Positions 52,373-62,920 of a DNA stretch of 64,000 nt are shown here, piece by piece. The stretch comes from Sphingomonas sp. Mn802worker (GTDB taxonomy: Bacteria; Pseudomonadota; Alphaproteobacteria; Sphingomonadales; Sphingomonadaceae), in NCBI RefSeq assembly GCF_000382485.1, contig NZ_AORY01000004.1:372001-436000 (forward strand), given 5' to 3'. Each line of letters opens with the position of its first letter. Positions within the stretch are counted from its first letter, which is position 1. Both the position numbers and the translations under genes were made by a program. The notes beneath the pieces are model-generated. The model had not been told where the DNA came from and did not search any database. It was given only the letters and a program-made list of their open reading frames with translations.

Positions 52373-55339
52373 TCAGGCGCCGGCCGAGCCGGCCTTCTTG
52401 GTGGTGTCGGCCTCGCGAGTCCGGCGGATTTCCTCGCGCACATTGTGCCCGAGCGCGTCGGCGATCAGCGCACCCTGCTCGGCCTGGTGGCGCTTCATCA
52501 GGCCGGTCGCAGGCGAGGCGGCAGCGGCGCGGCCGGCGTAGCGCGGACGCCTGACCGGGCAGTTCGCGTCCTTGAGCACTTCCTCGATGAACGGTTCGAC
52601 GAAGAACCAGTAGCCGTTGTTGCGCGGCTCTTCCTGCGCCCACACGACCTCTTCGAGGTTCGGCATCCGCGCGATCCGCTCGACCAGCGACTGCGTCGGG
52701 AAAGGGTAGAGCTGCTCGACGCGCACGATCTGCGTGTGCTCGTCGCCGGCCGCATCGCGCGCTTCCATCAGGTCGTACGACACCTTGCCGGTGCACAGCA
52801 CGAGCCGCCTGGTCGCCGCATCCGCGGGCGCCGAGGGGTCGGACAACACGCGGCGGAAATGCGTGTCGCGCTGGAAGTCCGCCGCGCTCGACACCGCCAG
52901 CTTGTGGCGCAAGAGCGACTTGGGCGTGAAGACGACCAGCGGCTTGCGGAAGTTGCGGTGCATCTGCCGGCGCAGCAGGTGGAAGTAGTTCGCCGGGGTG
53001 GTGCAGTTCGCGACCTGGATGTTGTCACCCGCGCACGCCTGCAGGAAGCGCTCGGGTCGCGCCGACGAGTGCTCAGGCCCCTGACCCTCGTAGCCGTGCG
53101 GCAGCAGCATCACGAGGCCGTTGGCGCGCAGCCACTTGGCCTCGCCGCTCGTGATGAACTGGTCGATCATGATCTGCGCGCCGTTGACGAAGTCGCCGAA
53201 CTGCGCCTCCCACAGCACCAGCGTCTTCGGGTCCGCCAGCGCGTAGCCGTATTCGAAGCCGAGCACGCCGTATTCGGACAGCGGCGAGTCGAGCACTTCG
53301 AAGCTGCCATGCTCGACGTTCCACAGCGGCACGTACTTGTGCTCGTCACCCTGGTCGACCCAGACGGCGTGACGCTGCGAGAACGTCCCGCGGCCCGAGT
53401 CCTGGCCCGACAGACGAACGCCGTAGCCCTCCGAGAGGAGCGATCCAAACGCGAGCGCCTCGCCGGTCGCCCAATCGAAGTTCGCGCCCGAGCGGAACAT
53501 CTCGCGCTTGGCGTCGAGCACGCGCGACAGCGTCTTGTGGACCGAAATCGTGTCGGGGATCGCCGTCAGCAGCCGGCCGAGCGCATCGAACAGCTTGGGC
53601 TCGATCCCGGTGTCGACGCTGCGACGCTGGCTGTCGGCGTCGGCCGGGGCGTGGAGCCCGGACCAGCGGCCCGCGAACCAATCGGCCTTGTTGGGCTTGT
53701 ACGCCGCGCCCGCCTCGAACTCGCCCTCCAGCCGCGTCGTGAACAGCTTCACATTCTCGTCGACCCATGCCTGATCGACGACGCCTTCCTGCACCAGTCG
53801 CCTGGCGTAAATGTCGCTGACGCCGGGGTGGCTGCGGATCGCCTTGTACATGATCGGCTGAGTGAAGCCGGGCTCGTCGCCCTCATTGTGGCCGAAGCGG
53901 CGGTAGCACCACATGTCGATGACAACGTCGCGGTGGAACTTCTGTCGGTATTCGATCGCCATCTTGGTGGCGAAGGTGACCGCCTCGGGATCGTCGCCGT
54001 TGACGTGGAAGATCGGCGCCTGAACGCCCTTCGCAACATCGGACGGGTAGGGCGACGAGCGCGCGAACTGCGGGCTGGTGGTGAAGCCGATCTGGTTGTT
54101 GATGACGAAATGGACGCAGCCGCCGGTGTTGTAGCCGCGGATGCCGGAGAAGCCGAAGCACTCCCAGACGATGCCTTGCCCCGCGAAGGCGGCGTCGCCG
54201 TGGATCAGTACGGGCAGCGAGCGCGAATGCGTGTCGAGGTCGCCCGCGATCGTCTGGATCGCGCGGATCTTGCCGAGCACGACCGGGTCCGCCGCCTCGA
54301 GATGCGAAGGATTGGCGACCAGGCTCATGTGCACCTTATGGCCGTCGAACTCGCGGTCGGTCGAGGTGCCCAAGTGGTACTTCACGTCGCCCGAGCCACC
54401 GATATCGTCGGGGTTGGCGCTGCCACCCGCGAATTCATGGAAGATGACGCGCAGCGGCTTGCTCATCACGTTGGCAAGCACGTTCAAGCGGCCGCGGTGC
54501 GCCATGCCGAACACGATCTCATTGACGCCATCGGCGCCGCCGTACTTGATCAGGCTCTCAAGCGCGGGGATCATGCTCTCGCCGCCGTCGAGGCCGAAGC
54601 GCTTCGTGCCGACATATTTGCGGCCGAGGAACTTCTCCCACTGCTCGGCCTCGATCACCTTGTTGAGGATCGCCTTCTTGCCCTCGGGCGTGAACTCAAT
54701 CGCCTTGTTCTTGCCCTCCATGCGATCCTGGAGGAAGCGACGCTCCTCGACGTCGGCGATGTGCATGTATTCGAGGCCGACGTTGCCGCAGTAATTCGCG
54801 CGCAGTGTGTCGACGACCTCGCGTACTGTTGCCCACTCCAGCCCCAGCGTGCCGCCGAGGTAGACCGGGCGATCGATGTCATTGTCGGTGAAGCCGTAAT
54901 ATTCGGTCTTCAGATCCTCGGGCAGCTCGCGCAGGCCGGAGAGGCCGAGCGGGTCAAGGTTCGCCGCCAGATGCCCGCGCACGCGGTAGGTGCGCACCAG
55001 CATCTGCACGCGGATCGAATCGCCCGCGGCACGGATGATGTCGTCCTTCGAGGGCGCGGCCGCGGCCGGTGCCGCCTTGGCGCCGCCCTTGGCGGGCCTG
55101 GGCGCGGGCTCCATCTGCGTCGGGTCGAGCGCGGCGGTCAGGTCGTCGGTGGTGGTCAGCGGCCAGCGCTGGTTGGTCCAGGACGGCGTGCTGCTTGCGC
55201 CCTCAAGCCCTTCGAAGAAAGAGCGCCAGCCGGGCTCGACGCTGTCGGGAGCGGATTTGAAGCGGGCGTAGAGCGTGTCGATGAACGCGGGGCTGACGCC
55301 GCCGGCGATGTCGCTGAAATCCTGACCTTCGAAGCCCAT
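52373..55339 (-). CDS. odhA: 2-oxoglutarate dehydrogenase E1 component
   Basis: Thiamine-diphosphate enzyme that decarboxylates 2-oxoglutarate. 988 residues, the full E1o length. Motifs are IAGGVSPAFIDTLYARF at the E2-binding N-terminus, HRGRLNVLANV, VLIHGDAAFAGQG (ThDP), HVNGDDPEAV, YRRFGHNEGDEP and the C-terminal QEEPRNNGYWFF. ATG at 55339 follows GAGGTGTGTG, so an ATG 12 bases upstream is less likely. In an operon with odhB and sucD. Confidence 0.97.
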   Translation of the reverse strand: MGFEGQDFSDIAGGVSPAFIDTLYARFKSAPDSVEPGWRSFFEGLEGASSTPSWTNQRWPLTTTDDLTAALDPTQMEPAPRPAKGGAKAAPAAAAPSKDDIIRAAGDSIRVQMLVRTYRVRGHLAANLDPLGLSGLRELPEDLKTEYYGFTDNDIDRPVYLGGTLGLEWATVREVVDTLRANYCGNVGLEYMHIADVEERRFLQDRMEGKNKAIEFTPEGKKAILNKVIEAEQWEKFLGRKYVGTKRFGLDGGESMIPALESLIKYGGADGVNEIVFGMAHRGRLNVLANVMSKPLRVIFHEFAGGSANPDDIGGSGDVKYHLGTSTDREFDGHKVHMSLVANPSHLEAADPVVLGKIRAIQTIAGDLDTHSRSLPVLIHGDAAFAGQGIVWECFGFSGIRGYNTGGCVHFVINNQIGFTTSPQFARSSPYPSDVAKGVQAPIFHVNGDDPEAVTFATKMAIEYRQKFHRDVVIDMWCYRRFGHNEGDEPGFTQPIMYKAIRSHPGVSDIYARRLVQEGVVDQAWVDENVKLFTTRLEGEFEAGAAYKPNKADWFAGRWSGLHAPADADSQRRSVDTGIEPKLFDALGRLLTAIPDTISVHKTLSRVLDAKREMFRSGANFDWATGEALAFGSLLSEGYGVRLSGQDSGRGTFSQRHAVWVDQGDEHKYVPLWNVEHGSFEVLDSPLSEYGVLGFEYGYALADPKTLVLWEAQFGDFVNGAQIMIDQFITSGEAKWLRANGLVMLLPHGYEGQGPEHSSARPERFLQACAGDNIQVANCTTPANYFHLLRRQMHRNFRKPLVVFTPKSLLRHKLAVSSAADFQRDTHFRRVLSDPSAPADAATRRLVLCTGKVSYDLMEARDAAGDEHTQIVRVEQLYPFPTQSLVERIARMPNLEEVVWAQEEPRNNGYWFFVEPFIEEVLKDANCPVRRPRYAGRAAAASPATGLMKRHQAEQGALIADALGHNVREEIRRTREADTTKKAGSAGA

Positions 55340-55476
55340 CACACACCTCATGTCTCGCCGGCAAAGGCGAGGGGGGGCCGGCCGCCTTGAAGGCGGCGAT
55401 CGGACGAGCGCGGGCGGCCCCGGTTACAAGCGCTCGTCCGTCATTCACGCGTCACCCGCGAACGGGCGATCGCGCC

Positions 55477-56361
55477 TCAACCCTTCAGCACCTCGAGCAG
55501 GGTCGAGCCGAGCTCGCTCGGGCTGGCCGCAACCTTGATCCCGGCAGCTTCCATCGCCGCGATCTTGCTCTCGGCGTCGCCCTTGCCGCCCGACACGATC
55601 GCGCCGGCGTGGCCCATGCGACGGCCCGGAGGCGCGGTGCGGCCCGCGATGAAGCCGGCCATCGGCTTCTTGCGTCCGCGCTTCGCCTCGTCCTTGAGGA
55701 ACTGTGCCGCCTGCTCCTCGGCGTCGCCGCCGATCTCACCGATCATGATGATCGACTCGGTCGCGTCGTCGGCGAGGAACAACTCCAGCACGTCGATGAA
55801 GTTGGTGCCGTTGACCGGATCGCCCCCGATGCCGACTGCGGTGGTCTGACCCAGGCCGGCGTTCGAGGTCTGGAACACCGCCTCGTACGTCAGCGTGCCC
55901 GAACGGCTGACGACGCCGACCGAGCCCTTGCGGAAGATGTTGCCCGGCATGATGCCGATCTTGCACTCGCCCGGCGTCAGCACGCCGGGGCAGTTCGGGC
56001 CGATCAGCCGGGACTTCGACCCCGAGAGCGCGCGCTTCACACGCACCATGTCGAGCACCGGAATGCCCTCGGTGATGCAGACGATCAGCGGCACCTCGGC
56101 ATCGATCGCCTCCAGGATCGAATCCGCGGCGAAGGGCGGCGGCACGTAGACCGCGCTGGCAGTCGCGCCGGTCGCGGCCACGGCCTCGTGCACCGTGTTG
56201 TAGATCGGCAGCCCGAGATGCTCGGTTCCGCCCTTGCCCGGCGTGACGCCGCCGACCATCTGCGTGCCGTAGTCGAGCGCGGCCTGCGTGTGGAAGCTGC
56301 CGGTGTTGCCGGTCATCCCTTGCGTAATGACCTTGGTATTCTTGTCGACGAGGATGCTCAT
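55477..56361 (-). CDS. sucD: Succinyl-CoA ligase, alpha subunit
   Basis: 294-residue subunit that binds CoA and carries the phosphohistidine. Signatures are [39 protein letters not shown], and the active-site [11 protein letters not shown] (His). The beta subunit sucC, normally adjacent, is not between mdh and sucD and must lie elsewhere. 23 nt downstream of mdh. Confidence 0.96.
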   Translation of the reverse strand: MSILVDKNTKVITQGMTGNTGSFHTQAALDYGTQMVGGVTPGKGGTEHLGLPIYNTVHEAVAATGATASAVYVPPPFAADSILEAIDAEVPLIVCITEGIPVLDMVRVKRALSGSKSRLIGPNCPGVLTPGECKIGIMPGNIFRKGSVGVVSRSGTLTYEAVFQTSNAGLGQTTAVGIGGDPVNGTNFIDVLELFLADDATESIIMIGEIGGDAEEQAAQFLKDEAKRGRKKPMAGFIAGRTAPPGRRMGHAGAIVSGGKGDAESKIAAMEAAGIKVAASPSELGSTLLEVLKG

Positions 56362-56384
56362 CGGGGGTCCTTTTCGTCAGCCGT

Positions 56385-57377
<993 letters not shown>

Positions 57378-57470
57378 TTAGGTCGCCTACGCGCTTTGGC
57401 GGCGTGCGACAACCCGCAAAAGCCTCGGTGGCAAGATATTACCGATAACAGTTCGCAATAGCGTTAAGCT

Positions 57471-58565
57471 TCATGCTTGGCCGTGACCCTGCGTCAGATA
57501 CTCTTCCGATCGCATCTCTTCCAAGCGGCTGACGGTACGTTCGAACTCAAACCGGCCATCGCCTGTTGGATAGAGCTTGTCCGGTTGCGCGTCGGCGGCG
57601 GCGAGCAGCTTGACCTTATGTTCGTAGAGCGCGTCGATCAGGCTGACGAAACGCGCGGCCTCGTTGCGGTTCTCCGGCCCCAGGACAGGTACGCCGACGA
57701 TGATGACGGTGTGATAGCGTCGGGCGATCGCGAGATAGTCGGCGGCGCCGCGCGCCTCGCCGCACAGCCGCTTGAAGCTGAACACGGCGACGCCTTTTAG
57801 CGCTTTGGGGACGTAGAGCGTGCGGCCCTGCACCGACAGCTCCTCGCTCGGTACGTGCTCGCGGTCCTCCGGCGGATAGTCGGTCAGGCGGAAGAAGGCG
57901 GCGGATAGCTGCGCGGTTGCTTTCGCGCCGTTGGGAACGAGCCAGGTATCCTGCTGGCCTAGCCGGTCGCGGCGATAATCGACCGGCCCGTTAAGTGCCA
58001 GCACGTCAAGCCGCTCGCAGATCAGCGCGATGAAGGGCAAGAAGTGTTCGCGGTTGAGGCCGTTCCTGTACAGGTCGGTCGGCGCGCGATTGCTGGTGGT
58101 GACGATCGTCACGCCCGCCTCGATCATCGCGGTGAACAGCCGCGACAGGATCATGGCGTCGGGCGAGTTGGTCACCATCATCTCGTCGAAGGCGAGCAGT
58201 CGCGCGTCCTCGGCGAGCGCTTGCGCGACGGGGATGATCGGATCGCCGGCTTCCTTGCGCCGCTCGATCGCGATGCGGCCGTGAACCTCGATCATGAACT
58301 CGGCGAAATGGACGCGGCGCTTCGCGGGGACGTCGACGTGATCGAAGAACAGGTCCATTAGCATCGACTTGCCGCGGCCGACGTCGCCCCACAGGTAGAC
58401 GCCTTTCGCCGGGACCACGCGACGGCGGAACAGGCCGGTGGTGCGCGGATGCTCCAGCTCGTTCGCCAGCGCGTCGAGGCGGTCGGCGGCCGCGGCCTGC
58501 TCGGCATCGGGGCGGAGCTCGCCCGCGGCGATCAGCGCGTCATAGGCGGCACGTACCCCCGCCAT
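57471..58565 (-). CDS. zapE: Cell division protein ZapE (AFG1-like ATPase)
   Basis: 364-residue P-loop ATPase. Walker A YLWGDVGRGKSMLMDLFF, Walker B LLAFDEMMVTN, then sensor-like VTTSNRAPTDLYRNGLNR. ZapE modulates the FtsZ ring in E. coli and is the homologue of mitochondrial AFG1. It commonly precedes mdh in alphaproteobacteria. The start overlaps the thioesterase stop (TGATG). Confidence 0.95.
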   Translation of the reverse strand: MAGVRAAYDALIAAGELRPDAEQAAAADRLDALANELEHPRTTGLFRRRVVPAKGVYLWGDVGRGKSMLMDLFFDHVDVPAKRRVHFAEFMIEVHGRIAIERRKEAGDPIIPVAQALAEDARLLAFDEMMVTNSPDAMILSRLFTAMIEAGVTIVTTSNRAPTDLYRNGLNREHFLPFIALICERLDVLALNGPVDYRRDRLGQQDTWLVPNGAKATAQLSAAFFRLTDYPPEDREHVPSEELSVQGRTLYVPKALKGVAVFSFKRLCGEARGAADYLAIARRYHTVIIVGVPVLGPENRNEAARFVSLIDALYEHKVKLLAAADAQPDKLYPTGDGRFEFERTVSRLEEMRSEEYLTQGHGQA

Positions 58566-59038
58566 CAGGGTGCGCTCGGCTTGCGGATCGTGCCGGAAAA
58601 CTCAGCCACCGTCATGTCCAGCTGCACCAGCAGCCCACGCACGAAGACCAGCCGCCGTGTTTCGCGCAGGATTTCGACCTGCGCCTCCAGCGGCTCACCG
58701 ACGCGGCCTGCACCGATGAAGTGCGTGTTGAGGTCGAGCGTTACCGCAGGACCGGCCGAGAGCACACCGAAGCTGCGCAGTGCGGCGAACAGCGCCACGT
58801 CGATGAAGCCGAGCAGCGCGCCGCCGTGGACGTTGTTGCCGAAGTTGGAGTGTCGATGTTCCGGCGTCATGCGGACGCGGGCGAGCGCGTCTTCCTGCCG
58901 GACGATCACGTCGCCCAAGAACGAGTTGAAGCGGGTCTCGTCGCGGAAGCGCCAGTGCATCCAGCCAGGATGGTCGGGATGTTCGTCGAAGAGGAAGGCG
59001 CGCGAGGGGGTGGCCTCGCTGTGGTCGCTACGGTCCAT
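58565..59038 (-). CDS. PaaI-type hot-dog thioesterase
   Basis: 157-residue hot-dog-fold acyl-CoA thioesterase: RHSNFGNNVHGGALLGFID is the signature (HGG with the catalytic region), followed by VTLDLNTHFIGAGRVGEPLE and FVRGLLVQ. Overlaps zapE by one base, so translationally coupled. Substrate not inferable. Confidence 0.88.
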   Translation of the reverse strand: MDRSDHSEATPSRAFLFDEHPDHPGWMHWRFRDETRFNSFLGDVIVRQEDALARVRMTPEHRHSNFGNNVHGGALLGFIDVALFAALRSFGVLSAGPAVTLDLNTHFIGAGRVGEPLEAQVEILRETRRLVFVRGLLVQLDMTVAEFSGTIRKPSAP

Positions 59039-59127
59039 GGTGATCCATTCATGCCGGCGGCGGGGACGTGTTCAGGCACGCGCCGCGGCAGGACCGGCAT
59101 GAACGGTGGCGGATAAGAGCCGGCGGA

Positions 59128-59910
59128 TCAGACGATCCGCTCGACCTCCATCTTCTTGATTTCGGCGATCGCCTTGGCGGGCGAGAGCCCCTTGGGGCAG
59201 ACGTTGGCGCAGTTCATGATCGTGTGGCAGCGATACAGGCGGAACGGATCCTCCAATGCATCGAGCCGCTCGCCCGTCATCTCGTCGCGGCTGTCGGCGA
59301 GCCAACGATACGCCTGGAGCAGGATCGCCGGCCCCAGGAACTTGTCGGAGTTCCACCAATAGCTTGGGCACGAGGTCGAGCAGCATGCGCACAGGATGCA
59401 CTCGTACAGGCCATCGAGCTTGGCGCGCTCCTCCGGGCTCTGCAACCGCTCCTTGCCCGAGGGCGGCGGCGTGACCGTCTGCAGCCACGGCGTGATCGAG
59501 GCATATTGCGCGTAGAAGCGCGTGAAGTCGGGCACAAGGTCCTTGACCACGTCCATCGCGGGTAGCGGTGTAATCTTCACCTCACCCTTCACGTCCTCAA
59601 TCGCGGTGGTGCAGGCGAGGCCGTTGCGCCCGTCGATGTTCATCGAGCACGAGCCGCAAATGCCTTCGCGGCACGAACGGCGGAAGGTGAGCGACGAGTC
59701 CTGCTCACCCTTGATCTTGATCAGCGCGTCAAGCACCATCGGGCCGCATTCGTCGGTATTGACCTCGAACGTGTCGAAACGCGGGTTCTCGCCCGAATCG
59801 GGATCGTAGCGATACACCTTGAAGTTGCGCATCTTGCCGCCGGGTTGCGGCGAGGGATGCTTGCTGCCGCCCTTGATCCGGCTGTTCTTGGGCAGGGTGA
59901 ACTCGGCCAT
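59128..59910 (-). CDS. sdhB: Succinate dehydrogenase iron-sulfur subunit
   Basis: 260-residue subunit carrying three clusters: [2Fe-2S] ligands in [16 protein letters not shown] and the later NGLAC, [4Fe-4S] in [15 protein letters not shown], and [3Fe-4S] with the last [4Fe-4S] ligand in [17 protein letters not shown]. It sits 3 kb from sdhA with unrelated genes between, one on the other strand, so it needs its own promoter, presumably in the 177-bp gap upstream. Confidence 0.97.
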   Translation of the reverse strand: MAEFTLPKNSRIKGGSKHPSPQPGGKMRNFKVYRYDPDSGENPRFDTFEVNTDECGPMVLDALIKIKGEQDSSLTFRRSCREGICGSCSMNIDGRNGLACTTAIEDVKGEVKITPLPAMDVVKDLVPDFTRFYAQYASITPWLQTVTPPPSGKERLQSPEERAKLDGLYECILCACCSTSCPSYWWNSDKFLGPAILLQAYRWLADSRDEMTGERLDALEDPFRLYRCHTIMNCANVCPKGLSPAKAIAEIKKMEVERIV

Positions 59911-60087
59911 GCGCGTCTCTTACTCATCTGGTGGCAGGATCGCAGGCGAGAGACGTCACGATCGCTGTCGGCTCAGTTACCCGATCGCGGCCGCAGCCGC
60001 AAACGAGCCTGCATCACTCCTAGCGCGGACGCGCCAAGGCTCAAGACATAATGCGCCCCGACTGCGCCTGCCACCATTTGCGCAGGG

Positions 60088-60687
60088 TCAGATGATGTCG
60101 AGAACCAAGCCCAAATCGCGCGCGTGGCTCGCCTCGATGTACCAATTGTGCGGCGCGCGCTGCTTTAATTCATCAAGCGTCACCTGCGTGCCGCGGACGA
60201 GATCGGCGAAGCCCTCGTCCTGGATGCGGATCGAGTCCTCGATCTCGTTGAGCTTGGCGTTGAGCACGGGCGACAGCGTGTTGAGCGGCCCCGACAGTTG
60301 AATCGTCGAATTCATGAGCCGTTCGTGGATCATCAGCCGCGAGTTCTTGGTCAGGAAGCGCTTGTCGGCGGGGAAGGCGGACATGAAGGTCGCGCCGGCG
60401 GAATAGACCGCGACCTTGCCGAGGAACAGCGTCTCGCGTCCGGTGTATTCGCGCATCAAGCGAATCGAATCACCCATCGCACGCGCCATCTCCGGATCGC
60501 CGCCGAGTGTCGTAATCGAGACGACCAGCGGACCTTCGGTGGGCGCGGCGGCAAGCCCGTCGAGGAACTTGGCGTACATTCGATCATCGACGGTACCGTA
60601 GAGCTGGATATGCGGACGCGCGAGCAGCGGGTAGTTGTTCGCATTGCTGGGCGTGGCGGCGGGCATGGGGGTGCTGGGCTGGGTCAT
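60088..60687 (-). CDS. ClpP-like serine peptidase (S14 family)
   Basis: 199-residue ClpP-fold protein. Compared with ClpP, the nucleophile region reads VYSAGATFMSAF, retaining the Ser, and the catalytic His region reads SRLMIHERLM in place of MIHQP. The GPLVVSITTLGGDPEMARAM opening fits the handle of the fold. ATG at 60687 is chosen; the longer frame has no similarity. No ClpX/ClpA gene is near. Could be a ClpP paralogue working without or with a shared unfoldase. Confidence 0.82.
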   Translation of the reverse strand: MTQPSTPMPAATPSNANNYPLLARPHIQLYGTVDDRMYAKFLDGLAAAPTEGPLVVSITTLGGDPEMARAMGDSIRLMREYTGRETLFLGKVAVYSAGATFMSAFPADKRFLTKNSRLMIHERLMNSTIQLSGPLNTLSPVLNAKLNEIEDSIRIQDEGFADLVRGTQVTLDELKQRAPHNWYIEASHARDLGLVLDII

Positions 60688-60734
60688 GGCGCGCTTAGCG
60701 TCAGGAAGCCGGCAAGGTTCCCACGCTTGTCGCG

Positions 60735-61700
60735 CTATTTGACCTCGAGCAAGGCGCTCGCCGGGCGGCCGACGCGCGGTGTCGCGACGGGCAGGTCGCG
60801 CTCCAGTACGGCGAGCCAGCGTGCTGCACCCGCGCCGATCGATACCTGCGGACGCGAAGGATCGAGCGACGACGCGCGTTCCCATCCCGCGATCAGCGTC
60901 TGCGCCTGCACCGCCGCGCTGGCGAGCGGTTGCGGTTTCCTGAGCGCGGTGTTGACCAGCGCGTCGCCGAAGAAGGTCCAATCATTGTCCGCCTGACAAC
61001 CGAAGGAGGGCCGGTCGGCCGCCGCCGCGGTCACGATCGCGGTCGTGTCCGACGACAGCATGGGCACGAACACGCCCGAATAGCAGGCGCTGAGCAGGAG
61101 CAGGCGGTTGCGGATGCCGAGCGTCGACAGCTGGTTCCACAAGCGGGCAGGGGACACCGCGCCGTAGCCCTGATCACCGTCGTTATAGTAAAGCCCGAAC
61201 GGCGCGCCGTGGCTGGTGGTGTAGAGGATCAGCACGTCCTCCGCCGGGTCCATCACCTCGGCAACGCGTGCGAGGGCGAGGTCGAGGTTGCCGGGGCTGC
61301 CCATCGCCAGTTCGCTGTCGCGCGTGCCGTCGCTGCCGGCGAGCAGGATGACGTGGCCGTCGGCGTGGTAGCGCCGGGCGAGCACGCGTGCGGCCTCGCG
61401 TGCCTCGCGCCCGAAGACGGGATCGCTATCGAGCGCGGCGACGATCACGAACGCGTCGACCTGACCGGGACGCTGCGGCCGCACCGCGGCGAGCGTACGT
61501 TCGAGCCGGCGATGTTCGTCGAGCCGCCAGCGCGCGGATCGGTCGCGCTCGACATCGATCCCCATGTCGGCCTCAATCTGCGTTTCGTTGTCGCCGCCGG
61601 CGAATACCGGGGCGGGGAGGGTGTGGCGAGCGGGCTGGTAGGTCTGCGCGGTCGCGACGGTCGCGATCGATGCGATGACGAGCGGCAGAAGCATGCGCAT
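60735..61700 (-). CDS. Exported C13-family (caspase-like) peptidase
   Basis: 321-residue protein with signal peptide (MLLPLVIASIATVATAQ) and a caspase-hemoglobinase fold: FVIVAALDSDPVF, then catalytic His in YTTSHGAPFG and Cys in LLSACYSGVF. This His-Cys pair and spacing match the peptidase C13-like family of bacteria. Probably periplasmic. 47 nt upstream of the ClpP-like gene on the same strand, so perhaps cotranscribed. Confidence 0.85.
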   Translation of the reverse strand: MRMLLPLVIASIATVATAQTYQPARHTLPAPVFAGGDNETQIEADMGIDVERDRSARWRLDEHRRLERTLAAVRPQRPGQVDAFVIVAALDSDPVFGREAREAARVLARRYHADGHVILLAGSDGTRDSELAMGSPGNLDLALARVAEVMDPAEDVLILYTTSHGAPFGLYYNDGDQGYGAVSPARLWNQLSTLGIRNRLLLLSACYSGVFVPMLSSDTTAIVTAAAADRPSFGCQADNDWTFFGDALVNTALRKPQPLASAAVQAQTLIAGWERASSLDPSRPQVSIGAGAARWLAVLERDLPVATPRVGRPASALLEVK

Positions 61701-61855
61701 GGCCAAGGTCCCCTGCGCGCAGATTAGCCGGCACGGCGCGTGGCTCGTCAAGAGCGCAATCGCGCCGCGGTCTTGAGGTCCACCTGCCCGACGCTCACAC
61801 CGGAACGCTCGTCCGTCACGTTCGCTATGCTGCACATGCGAGAGGATGCTTGACT

Positions 61856-62857
61856 ATGTCATTGAAGTTGAAACCGCTCGATCAGCAGGTGATCGTCATC
61901 ACCGGTGCCTCGTCGGGGATCGGGCTGGTCACCGCGCGGCTAGCGGCGACCCGGGCTGCGAAGCTGGTGCTGGCCGCTCGCGACGAAACCTCGCTGAGGG
62001 AGATCGTGGCGGACATCGAACAAGCGGGCGGGGAAGCCTATGCAGTCGCCGCCGATGTGGGTGACGCCGAGGCGATGGCGCGGGTCGCGCGTCATGCGGT
62101 GGCACGGTTCGGACGCATCGACACCTGGGTCAACAATGCCGGCGTCGCGATCTACGCCAAGCTGCTCGATACCCCGGTCGACGAGCATGAGCGGCTGTTC
62201 CGCACCAACTATTTCGGTGTCGCCAACGGCTGTGTCGCCGCGGTGCCACACTTGCGTGAGCACGGCGGGGCGCTGATCACCGTCGCCTCGATCGCCGCGG
62301 GGATGCCGAGCCCGCTGATGGGCGCCTATGCCGCGAGCAAGCATGCGGTGAAGGGCTATATCGATACGCTGCGCGCCGAGTTGTTGCAGGACGCCGCGCC
62401 GATCTCGGTCACGCTGATCCAGCCGTCGGGCATCGACACGCCGGTCGCCGAGCATGCGAGCAACCACGTCGGCGGCAAGGCGCGCATCCCGCCCTTGGTG
62501 TACGATCCGGTGCTGGTGACGGAAGCGATCCTCGATGCGGCGACCCGTCCGACGCGCGGCGTGACGGTGGGCGGCGCGGGGAAGATGCAGATGCTCTTCG
62601 CGCAACACGCGCCCGCCCTGTTCGACCGTGTGGCCGCGTTGGGTTCCGCAATGTTCATCGACCCGACGCGCAATCAGCCGCGGCCGGACGATCTGTTCGC
62701 CCAGGCGCATGACGGCGTGGAGCGATCGCGCGATCAGACGGGGAAGGGATTCAGCGTTTACACCTCGGCCGCACGGCACCCGGTGGCGGCGCTGGCCATC
62801 GGCGCGGCGCTGGCGGGGACAGCGGCAGGGCTGTGGCGGCATCGTCGCGCGGCGTGA
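61856..62857 (+). CDS. Short-chain dehydrogenase/reductase with C-terminal membrane tail
   Basis: 333-residue SDR. Cofactor motif ITGASSGIGLVTARLA, NNAG in WVNNAGVAIYAK, catalytic YAASKHAVKGY with Ser in TVASIAAGMPSP. A C-terminal hydrophobic helix (HPVAALAIGAALAGTAAGLW) ends in arginines, suggesting membrane attachment. ATG at 61856 preferred over TTG at 61850. Transcribed towards sdhA and stopped by the terminator at 62868. Confidence 0.88.
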   Translation: MSLKLKPLDQQVIVITGASSGIGLVTARLAATRAAKLVLAARDETSLREIVADIEQAGGEAYAVAADVGDAEAMARVARHAVARFGRIDTWVNNAGVAIYAKLLDTPVDEHERLFRTNYFGVANGCVAAVPHLREHGGALITVASIAAGMPSPLMGAYAASKHAVKGYIDTLRAELLQDAAPISVTLIQPSGIDTPVAEHASNHVGGKARIPPLVYDPVLVTEAILDAATRPTRGVTVGGAGKMQMLFAQHAPALFDRVAALGSAMFIDPTRNQPRPDDLFAQAHDGVERSRDQTGKGFSVYTSAARHPVAALAIGAALAGTAAGLWRHRRAA

Positions 62858-62867
62858 TTCAACAAGA

Positions 62868-62894
62868 AACCCGCCGGAGGTCATCCGGCGGGTT
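62868..62894. terminator. Terminator between the SDR gene and sdhA
   Basis: Perfect 10-bp stem (AACCCGCCGG, CCGGCGGGTT) with a 7-nt loop. A T-rich run (TTTCTTGTT) follows on the minus strand, so it clearly serves sdhA; it may also stop SDR transcripts. Confidence 0.8.
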
Positions 62895-62920
62895 CCTGTC
62901 AGTCGAACCTGATCGACGCC

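Noticed and set aside
52358..55390. A 1010-codon open frame on the plus strand, antisense to odhA
   Set aside because: Its protein is Arg/His/Leu/Val-rich with no family resemblance. Long antisense frames are normal opposite high-GC genes, and odhA explains the region fully.
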